NCBI GenBank assembly: GCA_039583875.1
Contig: CM077155.1
Span: forward strand, 12,441,046 to 12,505,045
Direction: 5' to 3'
From: Platanthera guangdongensis
Lineage: Eukaryota; Streptophyta; Magnoliopsida; Asparagales; Orchidaceae
DNA length: 64,000 nt
Made by a program: the position numbers and the translations under genes. Position 1 is the first letter of the stretch; each line of letters opens with the position of its first letter. A model generated the notes under the pieces. The model was not told where the DNA came from. It saw only the letters and a list, made by a program, of their open reading frames with translations, and made no database searches. Below are positions 29,101 through 41,612 of the stretch, piece by piece.

Positions 29101-32002
29101 AGTTTTTGGCGCCGTTGCCGGGGACTTGATGCAAAATATCAATCAAGTTTTTCACGCCATTGTCGGGGACTTGATGCAAATTATCAATCAAGTTTATGGT
29201 GTCGTTGCCGGGGACTTGATGCAAAATATCAATCAAGTTTTTGGCGACGTTGCTGGGGACTTGATGCAAATTATCAATCAGGATTTTGGCGCCGTTGCCG
29301 GGGATTTTTCGACTCGTTATTTTGAACTCTAGAGACCTATTATTTTTACCTATATATATAAATAAAAATTTGGCCAACAAAAAAATATTACTAATAATAA
29401 TCATAAGAATAATAATAATAATAATAAAACTACTTAAAAAAACAAAAAAAAACTTACAAAAACACAAGGAGTTTATTTTATACTTATAATCTCATATATA
29501 TTTATCTATACAAAAAAAACACAAAAATGACATAGCGTTGTTTCCAAAAAAAATTTTAAAAACCTTTAAAACTAGAAACTTGAAAAAACAATAAAATCTA
29601 ACAATTTTAATTATGTTTTATGAAAACACTAAAAAAACTAAAAAAAATCTAAAAACTCTAAAACTAAAACATCTAAAAAATCTAAAAACTATAAAACCCA
29701 ACAAAAACTCTAAAAACCACAAAAAACTCTAAAAACTACAAAACCAAACAAAAATCTAAAAAAAACTAAAAACTAACAAATCTAAAAACTAAAAAACCAA
29801 AAAAAATCTAAAAACTACAAAACTTTGGAACAAAAAAACCTACAAAAATAAAAAACCAAAAAAAAAACTAAAAATCCTATCTAAAACCAACTAAAAAACA
29901 CTACTTAAAAATAATAATTTGTTAAACATGTATATATCTAAAACACAAAAAAACCTCCTAAAAACGACCACAAATTTTTTTTTTTATATATGTTTTGATT
30001 TTAACTTATTTTATTTCTTTTCAAAAAGCCACACAATTTTACCAAAAAAATAATAAACACTGGAAATAAACAAAACTTTTCTTTTATTAAAAGTTATCTA
30101 TCTATTTTTTCGCTTTGGCGCTTCACACTCTTGTGCGCGCTAGGGGATCGAATTTCTGTCCACACTCCTAAAACTAAGACGTTAGTTTACGAGTCACACA
30201 CACTTGCCCCTACCACCCGCAACCTTTTGGCCGAATTTTTCTTTTTCTTTTTTCATTATCTTTTTGCTATTTATTCTAAATAATGCAGGGTGTCAACCCG
30301 GGCCTCCCCGAACTCGTCTTAGGAAAGCTTCTACCCTCCCTTTTTCTTTTTGTACATATTGTATTTTGTGTAGTATCGTTCCGCATACTTAGATTACAAC
30401 ATTGGGGACAATATTGGGTTTAAGTATGAGGGTGTTTTCTTATTTTTCCATTTCTACACTTTTATATTCTGTAATAAAAAACTCATCAAAAATACAATAA
30501 AATGCAAGAAATTAAAACATTAAAAAAAATTTCCTTGGTATTATAAGCAAAAACTCAAATTTTCTTTTAAAACGCAAAAAACACAAAAAACTTATAAAAC
30601 AAAAAGTTTTAAAAAATTGTTTTTACTTTGCAAATATTTTTGTAAAAAAATCTTTCTCTTTCCCCCATCTCTTCTTTGTAAAAAAAATCTTTCTCTTTCC
30701 CCCTCTTGTACGTAAATAAACACTTCTTTCTCATCCTTTTCTTGTAAATAACTTGATAAAAATTGTCAAAAAATCAAAAAATTTAGAAAAACCAAGAATC
30801 CAAAAAAGAGAATAAGTCTAAAAATCCAAAAAAAATGATAATCAAAATTCCAAAGAACAATGATAAAAACCCAAAAATTCAAAAAAAAAAGATAATAAAA
30901 AAAATACAAAAAAAGAGATAAAAACTATAAAAAATTCCAAAAAATGTTTTATTAATTATGTAACGAGTAAATCGAATATTCCATTCTAAACCCTTTTCGC
31001 TCTCCAAAAATTTAGTTGCGAGTTATTTTATAAGCGAATTTTATTTATTCTTTGTTTACTATTCATTTATTAATTGGAGATTGATTGATTTAGATATCTA
31101 GGGTTAAGTTTTAAAGAATTTCTTATGCTTATCTTTTTTATTTAGATAAGGTACCTGTTTTCAGCACCACTTCTACTTATCTAACTAGCTGCATATTTAT
31201 TTTGTTAGAAAATAACCATCTTAGATTTCAAATTATGTTTACTACAAGTTTTTTTTTGAAATAAAGGAATGTTTAATTTATAAAGGTTGCTCTCAAAAGT
31301 TTTTTACTAAATCTAGTTTTCTTCTGAAAAAAAAACCTATCATCTTTTTTTCATGTCTTACTTGACATGATTTTGATCCTTAAAAGATCATATGTCAATT
31401 AGAAAAAGATTTTGTTCCGTAAACATATGCATCTAATATTTAAAAAGATTATATGTTACGGAGTAAGAGGATAAAATTCATTACTCCTATACATGTACAT
31501 TGGGTTATTATGAAGTTGTTAAAAAATTTATATGTTATGCAAAATAAGATTTCGTTTTCCTAACATCCACATTCAAACCAAAAAAATTTATTAGAGGTTC
31601 GAGCGAAAAAATATACCCTCACCTCTAAAATTCAAAGCCCTTCATAAACCTCAACATCCCCCTCCGCCAATTTCAAAAGATTATAGATTTAATTATAAAA
31701 TCTTTTTGAGAGCATAATTTATAAATTTCATTATCTCCTATAATTTTTTAAGCTAAAGTTTTCATAATTCAATCTATTCTTATTCACCTAACAAATAATT
31801 TTTTTTGCTATCTATTTGATTATAACGAGAAGTCTTTAGCTGAAACTCTTCCTTTAGGATTTAACTCTTATACCCCGGATATTTATTTAGATCTTTCTTT
31901 CAATTAAGTCAAGCGGTAGCAGAACTTAGGATTTATTTAATTCATTATAAGTATATCTCCAACTTTTGCTCTGGAATAGCAAAATCTTAAGTATGGGGTA
32001 TT
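29101..32002 (+). other. Z internal region, non-coding, A/T-rich
   Basis: After the PBS repeats, 29340-30100 is an A-rich stretch of CTAAAAACTAAAAA-like simple sequence. Positions 30200-30420 include GGGTGTCAACCCGGG and a TTGGGGACAATATTGGGTT motif common in such elements. The rest to 31985 is A/T-rich with no motif I recognise. Short frames here are low-complexity. There is no gag or pol. Confidence 0.75.
29107..29304 (+). repeat. Primer-binding site of Z, amplified 5x at 45-bp period
   Basis: TGGCGCCGTTGCCGGGGA (tRNA-Asp-type PBS) starts at 29107 and is repeated, with changes, at 29152, 29197, 29242 and 29287, exactly 45 bp apart. The first and fifth copies are perfect over 18 bases; copies 2-4 carry two or three mismatches. 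Between copies lies CTTGATGCAAA(A/T)TATCAATCAAG, whose ends CTTGAT and ATCAAG are complementary. Confidence 0.93.
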
Positions 32003-34855
32003 TGATGAGTTGTAAATATACGTATTTTTACGTATAATAAATTAGACATTTTTGTTTATTTTTATCTTTTTAGTTATTTTTCTTTAATAAATTGCTCCTA
32101 TTTTGTAAATATTATACTAAATTAGGTTCTTTTTTGTTTCTTGAAATTTTCAGGAAAATTGCCAAATTTGCATAGTACACGCCTGTGTACTTTGGGTCAG
32201 ACCCGTGACTTGGGCGTGTACCTTGAATTCCAATGAAATCAGCTGTTTTTTGAAGAAAAAATACGACACGCCCAAAGACACGCCCGTGTCATTTGACATG
32301 CCCCGTGACCTAGGCCCGTGTCACTCTCGCTCGACGAAATCGAGCACGACGATAGTCGACCGACCCAACACGCCCACCAACACGCTAGTGCCCTAGGGCG
32401 TGTACTCCTCCACCTGCCCCGACAAGACAGTGCAGCGACTTTTCGATACGACCCGCACCCAGATCGACCTCCCCGACACGCCATGCTATACGCCCGTGAC
32501 CGAGGGCGTGATATCCTTGTGTAAAGCCACAAGTCAAAGCAGCCGTCAAATCTCAGCACTGTCATATGTACAGTAGTGACACACCCACGGTACATGCCCA
32601 TGACCTAGGGCGTGTACCATTAAAATTTTGCCTATAAATACCCAATTTCTGTAAGGATTTATGTTCTTCTTCTTTGGACCATTTTGTATAGGGAGGTGCT
32701 GCTTAGATGAGTTTCAATGATATGGAAGGGATATTTCTCCCCCCTCTCTTTCGCTTTTGTTTTAGTTCCTTTGTAACCCGTGTTTTTACTTAATACAATG
32801 TGTTTTTCTCTTTATATGGTTTTGGAATGAATTTAAGCAACTCTCCTTATGCAGTCATATTTTTTCTTTTGTTTTTCTTATTTTATTTTTCTATGGGTGT
32901 GTGTGTGTATGATTATAGTTTGGTAAATTTGTGTTTTCCTCCCTTCAATTTACTTATCTCTTTAGCATTTATGCTTATTTTATAGCTTTCATTTCACCCT
33001 TATAAATCCGTAAAATCATTTTCAAAGTGGTTTTCATTTTTTCTAACTTAGATTTTCTTGTTTAGGTTGTAAAATTTTTTCATTCTTTTTATTTTATTTC
33101 CACTTTTAACCACTTTTACGGAGTTATAAGAATGGATATATAGTCGTTTTAATTTTTTGAGCACTTTGATTTTTAGTTTAAACTTCTGCTCGTTTAATTT
33201 TTCTGTCTCTTTTTTATGCATTTCTACCACATTTTAGCGGTAGAAATGTATTCGTTTTAAATTTTCGAGCACTTTCATTTTGCGTTTATTTGCAAACCTT
33301 TTTGCTCGTTTAATTTTTATTTTGTCGTTTATTCATTTCCACCATATTCTAGCGGTAGAAATGTAGACATTTTAATTTTTAGATAACTTTGATTTTCTTA
33401 TTTTTTTCGCTTGTGTGCGTGCGTGTATGAGTTAATTTTTACCGCTTTATTTCATTCCAATAGAGTGTGTGTGTGTGGTTTTACTCTATGTAGAGTGCGT
33501 GTGTTTTTCATTCCCGTCGAGTGTGTGCGTGTGTTTTCCATTCAGTAGAGTGTGTGCAGTATTTAATTTCAGTAGAGTGCGTGTGTTTTCAATTATGTCG
33601 AGTGTGTGCATGAGTTTTTATTTTGTCGAGTGCGTGGGTGTGTGCATTTATTTTCTCCTACTCGTTTGAGTATGACTCGCTTTAATTTCCCTCCTACACA
33701 TTTGAGTAGGACTTGCAATATCCCGCCCACTCATTTGAGTGGGACTTGTCTTTTTCAGCTTTCATTTACCGCCTACTCATTTGAGTAGGACTCGAACTTT
33801 TACTGCTTGGATTTCCTGTGTGGCCTGCGTGATTTCTTGTAAGGCCATAAGGCCTACTTCCTGTTTGCTTTAGGACTCCTGCCTACTCGTTTGAGTAGGA
33901 ATCGAAATTTACAGCTTTCCTTTACTGCTTTATTTACTGCTTTCTTTTTTCAGCTTTCATTTCCTGCTTTATTTTTATCGCTTTTACCACAAGCCGTCCT
34001 CATTCCGATGAGTGGCTAACCACTCTTAGCCCTCCATATCGAAGAGCATTGGGACAGATAAAATAGCTTTAAATAATTAAAGGTCCTGTTTTTCTAATTA
34101 ATTGAATTACTTAAGGTTAACTCCGGGTCTACGATGCGTAAAACCACATATCGATGTGTGTGCTCTATTTTCATAGTGCATACTCTAGCTAGACGAGAGG
34201 CCATGCGTATGGACCGATCACCCCTAGTTAAAGGGAGTTCCGCAGTAACCCTCAAGAGAGGAGGCACACAACTCTACCGGATTGGGTTCCCCACCAAATA
34301 GCGGGGTTTTTAGCGTAATGTGGGCATTAAGTGGAATCCTTCGTCGGACAAGAGCCTGGTCAAATAGTCTTAATGTTCAGGTGAGCGATAGTCCTAGAGA
34401 TCGGTGAGCTCATTTTTGTGGAACCTCCACGGCCAAGTCTCCGCCTTAATTAATTTGAAACTTAGGATCTCTTTTTAGTAAAAGTTTATTTTAGTTCAAA
34501 TTTTATTCAATGCGGTCGCTCTAAGCTCTTCATCGGCTCCATCTTTTATGCTTTTGTTTTTAATGCCTTTTTTATATATAAAAAAATATCCCGACAAGAT
34601 AATATCGGTAAAATAATAGTCCCCTCTAGGGAAGAGTAGAAATAATCAACCTGACCCCTAGAACAATACGACCTCGATATTCCACACTAGAATATCCTGT
34701 ACTACACACGATAGCTGCACTTGCCTCCATTAGTTAAAACTCGATCAAAACTATTTTTATACTTAATAAATCCATGCGCCCCATCCTTCCAAAATAAAAT
34801 ATATCAACCGCTCTATTAAATAAAACCTGTGGGGTGCCGCGAGTTTTAACCATCA
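32003..34855 (+). mobile_element. Z 3' LTR
   Basis: It starts TGATGAGTTGTAAATATACG after GTATGGGGTATT and ends GTTTTAACCATCA before the TSD TTTAT. It has the same order of landmarks as the 5' LTR: hairpins 32175-32627, TATA 32631, hairpin array 33657-33899. An extra stretch of about 70 bp near 33810-33880, containing AAGGCCATAAGGCC, separates the last two hairpins. Confidence 0.9.
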
Positions 34856-34860
34856 TTTAT

Positions 34861-36304
34861 GCAGTGTACTTGGCAGCTCTAAGCATGGAGTGCGATTTCA
34901 GAGATCGCATCAACGTAGAGTAGATCAAGGATACAACATTAGAGCCTATATTTAGCGCCTTGGGAGAGAGCAAGTCAGAGGAGTATTTATTACGCATTGC
35001 CCTCGTTCATTTTCTGGGCTATGTTTATATACCCGCAGGAGGTGGGATCCAGGGAGACATACTCAGGGAGGCACATTACATACGGTATTCAGTGCACCCC
35101 AGGATCACCAAGATGATGACGGATCTGCTAAAGAGTATGTATTGGCCCAAGATGAAGAGGGATATTATAGATTTTGTGACACACTGCGAGGCATGCCAAC
35201 AAGTGAAGGCCGAGTGCAAGAGCCCTGGAGGATTACTACAGCCACTGCTAGTGCCGGAGTGGAAGTTCGAGGATATTTTGATTGATTTTGTACATGGGTT
35301 GCCTTGCTCTCACTCTAGATACGATACTATATGGGTCATCGTGGACCGATTGAGCAAGGTAGCTAGGTTTATCGCGATCCGGAAGGACTCTCTAGTTGGT
35401 ATATTAGTGAGGATGTTCGTGGAGCAATTTGTAAGGTATCATGGCATACCCAAGACGATTATATCGGATCGAAACAGTCAATTTACTTCTAGAGAATGGA
35501 GGGCAGTGCAGGAGTACTTATCTTCCCAGCATGCATTTAGCACTGCCTTTGATCTACTGACTGATGGGAAGATGGAGCAGACCAACAGGACCATGAGGGA
35601 TCTATTGTGATTGTGTATACTTAATATAGGGAAACCCTAGGAGCAGCTATTTCCATTGATTGAGTTCTCTTACAATAATAGTTCCTCAGGGTAACATTGG
35701 CATGGCTCCCTAGGAGGCACTGTATGGGAGGAAGTGTCGGACACCTCTATCTTGGGTTCAGGATAAGGACCTGAAGTAGCTTGGGTCAGATTATGTCGAG
35801 GAAACAGACACGCTCATTTGGCTGATCCGAGACAGGATGCTAGAGGCTCAGAGTAAACAGGAGAAGTATTATGATGCAAGGCATAGTAAGGTATTCTTCC
35901 AGGTGGGGTACAAGGTGTTTTTGAAGATACATCTAATGCATCGTGTTTCGCGGGTGCATAGGCACAAGAAGCTCAGCCTTAGGTATATGTGGTCTTATAC
36001 GATCCTAGAGGGGGTCGGCCCCTTGGTATATATGCTAGAGCTACCGCCAGAGTTGGTGAACCTGCATGATGTCTTTCATGTCTCCTCGCTTAGAAAAGCA
36101 TTACTTCGGCTGGAGCAGCATATTACCTCTACCTCGGGCTCGGTTGCATCTGATTGGTCAGTTCATTTGGAGCATTCATTTGGTCAAGGTACTGTGGTCA
36201 AATCATGGGCAGGAGGAGCACACTTGGGAGCCCTTGGACCTCATGCAGAAGAAACATCTGGAGCTCTTCACCTCAGGTACAAACTAAACCTCCCTACCAA
36301 TTGA
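34861..36304 (+). pseudogene. X integrase with chromodomain-like tail
   Basis: The RNase H end reads LAALSMECDFRDRINVE, followed by TAG. The main frame (34960-35610) has the zinc domain HYIRYSVHPRITKMMTDLLK with HCEACQQVKAEC. The catalytic core follows: ILIDFVHGLP (Asp), TIISDRNSQFTS (Asp) and VQEYLSSQHAF (Glu). All three DDE residues are present. The frame stops at 35608 after TNRTMRDLL. The C-terminal part (35837-36304) reads QEKYYDARHSKVFFQVGYKV, VNLHDVFHVSSLRKALLRLE, and, in another frame, VLWSNHGQEEHTWEPLDLMQ, which is chromodomain-like. It is close to its family but broken by at least three stops or shifts. Confidence 0.9.
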
Positions 36305-36383
36305 TCTTTTTTTTTCACTTGTGAAAACCCGTAAACCCGAGATTGAATTTCGGGACGAAATTTATGTTTTGTTTATTGGAATT

Positions 36384-39300
36384 TGTAACATTTCCCACAC
36401 TTTTAGGCCCATAAAGTTAGTGTTAAGGCTTGAGTGGTGCATGAAGGCCCTAGTGTGACCCTAGTTCAGCTTGAACTTACGGAAACTGCTATGTGCACCC
36501 CCAATGTGCATGAGTCAACCTAGGCCAATTCACACCCACATGAACTAACCACCTCAAGGTAAGCTCACTAACACTTCTCTTACACTAAGAGAGAGGCAAC
36601 TGAGCGATGGACTCGAGGTTAGTTCAATCTAGTCGGCCGAATTGACCAAAGTCAAACATAGGTCAATATAGGTCAAATCTTCCCATAAGATGTTCTATTG
36701 GCCTCAAAACCTAAAGTTGATCCCACCCCCTAGCCTTGTAATGTCGTTAGGGGCAAAGTGGACCCAAAAGCCCCTAAACAAGTTGACCAGTTTGACCAAA
36801 GTCAAACTTGGACCAATTTAGATCAAAATCACGCTATTTGGCAAAGTGGGACCAATTGGGGCATCACCATGAGCCAATCAACATTGCGTGGTGTCAAAGG
36901 ACTCAAGACACACCCATTGGACTAGTCAACCCATCAAGTTGACCAAAATCAACCTCGTGGTCAACCATGGTCAAATTAACCCCTAATGGCTAGATGAGAG
37001 CCCAAGCCAATTCAATTGGGCTAAGGCCATGCCCAAGGCCCACTAAATTTTCTGATTTATTTAATCTAATTTATTTTTTTTAATTAAGGGATTTAATGGG
37101 GTAATTAGGAGGGAAGTTTCATTTGTAGAGGGAAATAATGAAGGGAGGACAAGTGGCACTCCGTTCTTCTTCCCCAACCCCTCCTTTCATCTCCCTTGAT
37201 GAAGAGGAGGAGGTTTCCATCAGTTATAGGCCGGCCACCAACAAGGAGGGCCTTTAATGGCCATGAACATAACACCCAAAACTTGGATCTCCTATATAGA
37301 GGCCTACAAATCTCAATTCAACCCTTTTATCACCTTTAAAAGCCCTCAAGCAGTTGAAATCGACTATTGGATCAAAGCTTTTGATGGAGAATTGAGATCG
37401 GGAGAGGTTTGCCAAAAAATGCCAAAATCCATGGCCACCCGCCGGAGTAGCCGTCTCCAGGCCCAAAATCAGGCATGCTTCTCCTCCTCTCCCCTTATGG
37501 TAGCTTCCTAGATCTATAGGGAATGAAATAGGGCTAAAAAGAGCTGGTTTACATTTTTAATTCCATGGAAAAACCAAGTTTGGGCTTCCTTTCTGGTTCA
37601 CCAAAAACAGCCACTCCGGCTGCCAAGCCACCGCCCGGTGATAGCCCCGACCTCTACAGAGGTGGTGGGGGTTGTGGCCGGCCGGGGAGGGGGCTGGTTC
37701 ACTGGAAAAGTGCTTTGAAATTTGCTACAGGTTGGGCTGATCATGTCCATAGGCTGGATGAGGAAGACACAATCAGGGCCGTCCATTTCATCAAGATCAA
37801 ACTATAGTTGTATTTAATTATTAAGGTTACTTAGATGTTGAACCATGAAAAGTGTCCAACATGAAAAAGGTATACCTATGAGTCTACTTTAATTAAATAT
37901 TAAAATCAGGTCATTTGGAGCAGTGTAGCTCCCTGTAGGGTAGATCTTGTGGGACTGGTGCTTAGGGTAGGACAGTCACTATTTCCATGATAACTTTTTA
38001 TTGGCTAAAGGGATTTAAATGAAATTTGGGGCAAGTTAGAACATACCATAGATACACCTACAGTCCAAAAATGGAAATTTTTGGACAAAAGTTTCCTATA
38101 GTGTTAGGTATAATGCCATTTTTCATAAAAATAAAATATTTTGAAAAAAATTAATTATTTTAACCCTAAATTTTGGTGAGAGGTTCCTTGTGGTGGTATA
38201 ACAGCTTGATAAAAATTTTAGATGTTTTAGACCCATGTAGGTTGGTGAATCCTACTTACAAGTTGTCATGTTGTATGTGATGTGGTGTTCATTTATCCTA
38301 AAAGGTGTATCTTGTGAATTTAACAACAATGACTTGGTAAAATCCAGTGAAATTTTATACATGCAATTATTTAGTGAAAGTACAACTCATGAAATTTTAG
38401 CACATTTTGACTTGATATGTTTAACAAATGACTTAAGTAGTAATTTTGTTACACAAGTGTATTAGTGAAATTAGGGTGACTAAAATAGTTGCAAAAATTT
38501 TGAAACGTTGTCAATAGCATTTATTTAGTATTATAAATGCTGGCTAAATTATTTGATATTTTTGAAGATCAGAATCTTAGGATTGCAGTTATAATTACCC
38601 TTCTATATTATTGTGATAATTATGTTCAAACTGAGTTATAAAATTAACATTTTTGTAATAAATAATTATTTGCCATTTGTAATCTTCAAGAAATTTTCTA
38701 GAATTATTTGATGAATATTTATAGTACTTCATGAGTAACTTGACCTAGTGGATCAGATTTTTGTAATTAGAAATTAAATATCAAATTTTATTGGAATGAT
38801 GTGAAATTTGGTCCAGAGCCATTATTACTCAAGTTGATATTAGGGTAATTTTATCTTGCTGGTTTGATAAAAGAAAGTGACACTTTATGTTCAAAATCAC
38901 ATGTAGCAATAATTTGGAAAAATTATAATATTTGCTGATAATTTTAGCAAAATTATAAATCTCTAGAATTTGGTCTAAGATTTCATGATAAGTCTCAAGA
39001 AATAATCTTAGGTCTTTGGGTCAGTATTTGGAGGATTCCTATTCTTACATATACAAGATCATATAGTCTACATTTAACAATTTTGGAAAATTAGTGTTTT
39101 GAGCAGTTGATACTTTGGAGAGGTCGCACACTTAGTAACCCTAGGAGTGGATTTGGTTAAGGGTAGTATAACTTTAAAAAGTTCCTTGAGAAAGGGAACG
39201 ATAGGGTTCAGCGCATCATAGTTCCTAGTACCGCTGCGATCTCCTCACAGGGTAGACGTCAGGAAGTTCAAGGTTAACCATAAGTCACTAAGTAATCTAA

Positions 39301-40727
39301 AATTCCTACAAGAGTAGTCTAATAGGATTAAGGAATGTTTTAGTGATCTCACCAATGTGTGGGTTGGAGTGATATAGTGCTTGCTAGTCCTATGAGCTAG
39401 TGGCTCGAGTTGTTGGTCGATATCAAGACAGGTTGGTCATGCGAGCTGGAATCTCGGGAGCATATTGTTATACCTGGTTTGTTCTTATGTGGTGGGTCAC
39501 TCGGTACTAGTTCAGTCGGCACACCGACAGAAGTACGATGACTTTGGTGCGGAGTGTAGATCTTTGGGAAGACCGGTGGGATGTTTATGTCGAGGTCTGG
39601 AGGACTATGTCCCCTTAGTGCACACCTGACCATAAAAGACTGGTAGTTTCCAGCAAGAATACACAGGTGCTCTGCTGTTGTGTTCTTAGCATTATGGCAT
39701 ATGAGAGGTCTAGGCCTGGTAGCGTACCTGCCCGCCTAGGAGTGGAGACACCCACTCCACTACCACCATGAGCCATGACGATTGGTACCTGAGAGGTTGG
39801 CCACCTCCAAAAAGTAGGGATGCATGAAAGGTTTGTGCACAGAGTCGTGTGTGTGAGTTATATAAACATTGCATTGCATAGCATGGCATAGCATACTCAC
39901 TTGCAGATACTCATCATATAAATTAATATGAGATCTTTTATATGATGAGTTACTTTTTCAGAAACCATAACTTATATGTTTGTAAAGGGATTCATATAAG
40001 TTAGGGTACGCTTCTGTGATGGTAGTGTAGTTATTTTACTTTACTAGTTTTACATAGCTCCTCTTACTGTACTTTTATACTGCATTAGTTATTGTCTTTC
40101 TTTACTGCTCATACTGATATAGAACTGCTAGATAATTATATATATATATACACTACTATCACCTGCTTGTATATTATGCTATTTTGGTTCTCCACTTTCT
40201 TCCTCCAGCGCGATGCCTAGGAGTCACGGGGTGAGGCAAGGATGAAGAAATTGAGTCTAGTTTGACTGACGATCGTTTGATCACATCATTTTAGAGACGT
40301 GTGGAGATGCCACCACAGTTCTACCAGGTGCAACCAGAGATTGATACATCAAGATCTAAGGAGCCAGAGCTGCGTACTACCATTACTACTACTCAGCATC
40401 AGGATGATGATTATCTGGTTTAGTTTCCATGTTGTTTTTTGAGAGAGAGTGATATTTATGATATTCATGTAGTGGGTATAAGCCCTATTACTTGTACTCT
40501 TCATTTATGTCATGTGGACCTTTATTTAGGTATTTATATATCAATGATGTGATGCATGGAATAGTTTTGTTTCTTCTTTCGTTGGCTGTGTAAATGATCG
40601 TGGTTGACGACAGGATCGTTGTCTTATGGTGGCAACTAACTCATAGTTGGTGTCATTGTATGGCGACAGTCCTGGGCATAAAATCTCTTCTCAACAGTGC
40701 CCAATTCTCGGGAGGAGGGATTCTACA
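36384..40727 (+). mobile_element. X 3' LTR (4344 bp)
   Basis: It starts TGTAACATTTCCCACACTTT and ends GGGAGGAGGGATTCTACA, next to the TSD copy CAATT. The upstream GGGACGAAATTTATG motif resembles sequence before other gypsy 3' LTRs, but a clean polypurine tract is not visible. The body includes TTGACCAAAGTCAA repeats (36645-36970), a TATA box (37292) and a long A/T-rich half. Short frames inside have no recognisable domain. The matching LTR in X' is 41613-47151 in reverse. Confidence 0.88.
37292..37299 (+). promoter_or_regulatory. TATA box of X LTR
   Basis: CTATATAG is followed by GCCTACAAATC. The reverse-oriented X' LTR shows a mutated version near 45332. Confidence 0.45.
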
Positions 40728-40732
40728 CAATT
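40728..40732. repeat. TSD of element X (right copy)
   Basis: CAATT pairs with CAAAT at 15584-15588. The copia reading frame resumes at 40733. Confidence 0.88.
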
Positions 40733-41612
40733 CGAGTTATGTTACGTCCTATTTTGAAACCTATGTCATATGAGTTATATGTTCAAATAAAGCATAATGT
40801 ATCTTACTTTAAAGTTTTTGGATGTAAATGCTTTATTTTAAATACAAAAGATGCTTTTGGTAAATTTGATGAAAAATATGATGAAGGATTATTCATTGGT
40901 TATTCTTCTACTAAAAGAATCTAAAATTTTTAATAAAAGAACAAAAATAATTAAAGAATCTATTCATGTAAAATTTGATAAATTTATTCCTTGTATAGTG
41001 GATACTAAGTCTATAGGTGATGATGAAGAACCCCTTCCTCCTCAGGTCAAAGATGATGACGATGAATTATTTGGAGATCAAGATGCTGATAAGGAAGAAA
41101 GAGAAGAAAAAAATTGAAGAATATGTTCCTCCAAGTGAACTTCATTTCTCAAAAGACCATCCACAAGAATTGGTAATTAGAGAACCATCAAGTGAGGTTA
41201 GTACACATTCTTCTCTACATGAATTATTTTCAAACCTTTATTTTATATCCGATATAGAACCAATAGATGCGCAAACTGCTTTAAATGATGATTCTTGGTT
41301 TTTAGCTATGAATGAAGGGCTTAGTCAATTTGAACGTAATATTGTTTGAAACTTGTAGAAAGACCTTCAAATAGTCATATTGTATGTATAAAGTGGATTT
41401 TAAAAATAAAATAGATAATGAATCTAGGGTCTCTAGAAACAAAGCTAGGCTTGTAGCAAAAGGATATTCTCAAGTTGAGGGTACAGATTTTGATGAAACA
41501 TTTGCACCCGTAGCGCCTTTAGAAGTAATTAGAGTTTTTATTGCATTTGCTAGCTTTAAAAGATTTAAATTGGTTCAAATAGATGTGAAAAATGCTTTTA
41601 TTAATGGGTATA
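40733..41612 (+). pseudogene. Ty1/copia integrase C-terminus and RT fragment (continuation)
   Basis: This continues 15588: RVMLRPILKPMSYELYVQIK, NVSYFKVFGCKCFILNTKDA and FDEKYDEGLFIGYSSTKRI are the integrase C-terminal domain and its link. After frame changes come acidic linker sequence (SIGDDEEPLPPQVKDDDDEL) and, from 41225, RT: IDAQTALNDDSWFLAMNEGL, VDFKNKIDNESRVSRNKARL, VAKGYSQVEGTDFDETFAPV and VQIDVKNAFINGYM. RT is cut at GYM, before the catalytic box, by the X' LTR starting at 41613. The rest of RT, RNase H and the 3' LTR are not in the window. Confidence 0.9.

Larger units (their letters stand above)
26309..34855 (+). mobile_element. Element Z: non-coding LTR element (LARD-like, 8547 bp)
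   Basis: LTRs of 2792 bp (26309-29100) and 2853 bp (32003-34855) flank a 2.9-kb internal region with no recognisable protein. The PBS is of the tRNA-Asp type. A GTATGGGGTATT tract precedes the 3' LTR. The TSD TTTAT is exact (26304-26308 and 34856-34860). LTR ends are TGATAAG/TGATGAG and CATCA. Long LTRs, non-coding interior and PBS type fit large retrotransposon derivatives mobilised by Athila/Tat-like elements. Numerous LTR differences mean it is not young. Orientation is from PBS to PPT, plus strand. Confidence 0.9.
15589..40727 (+). mobile_element. Element X: Ty3/gypsy chromovirus, split by Y and Z
   Basis: X runs on the plus strand: 5' LTR remnant (15589-15848 plus 24761-25085), RT fragment (25145-25332), an inverted LTR-derived segment, integrase (34861-36304) and a 4.34-kb 3' LTR (36384-40727). 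It lacks most of the 5' LTR, PBS, gag, protease and RNase H. Y (15849-24760) and Z (26309-34855) are later insertions with their own TSDs. The X TSD CAAAT/CAATT flanks the whole 25 kb. Without Y and Z, X would be about 7.7 kb. Confidence 0.88.

Noticed and set aside
29090..29467. Minus-strand frame with a 15-residue repeat (NLIDxLHQVPGN-like)
   Set aside because: It is the shadow of the 45-bp PBS repeat; the period is a multiple of three, so it stays open by chance.
37257..37807. Open frames in the X LTR (MAMNITPKTW..., MEKPSLGFLS...)
   Set aside because: No domain, not kept open in the X' copy at 44640-45370, and lying across the LTR promoter region.
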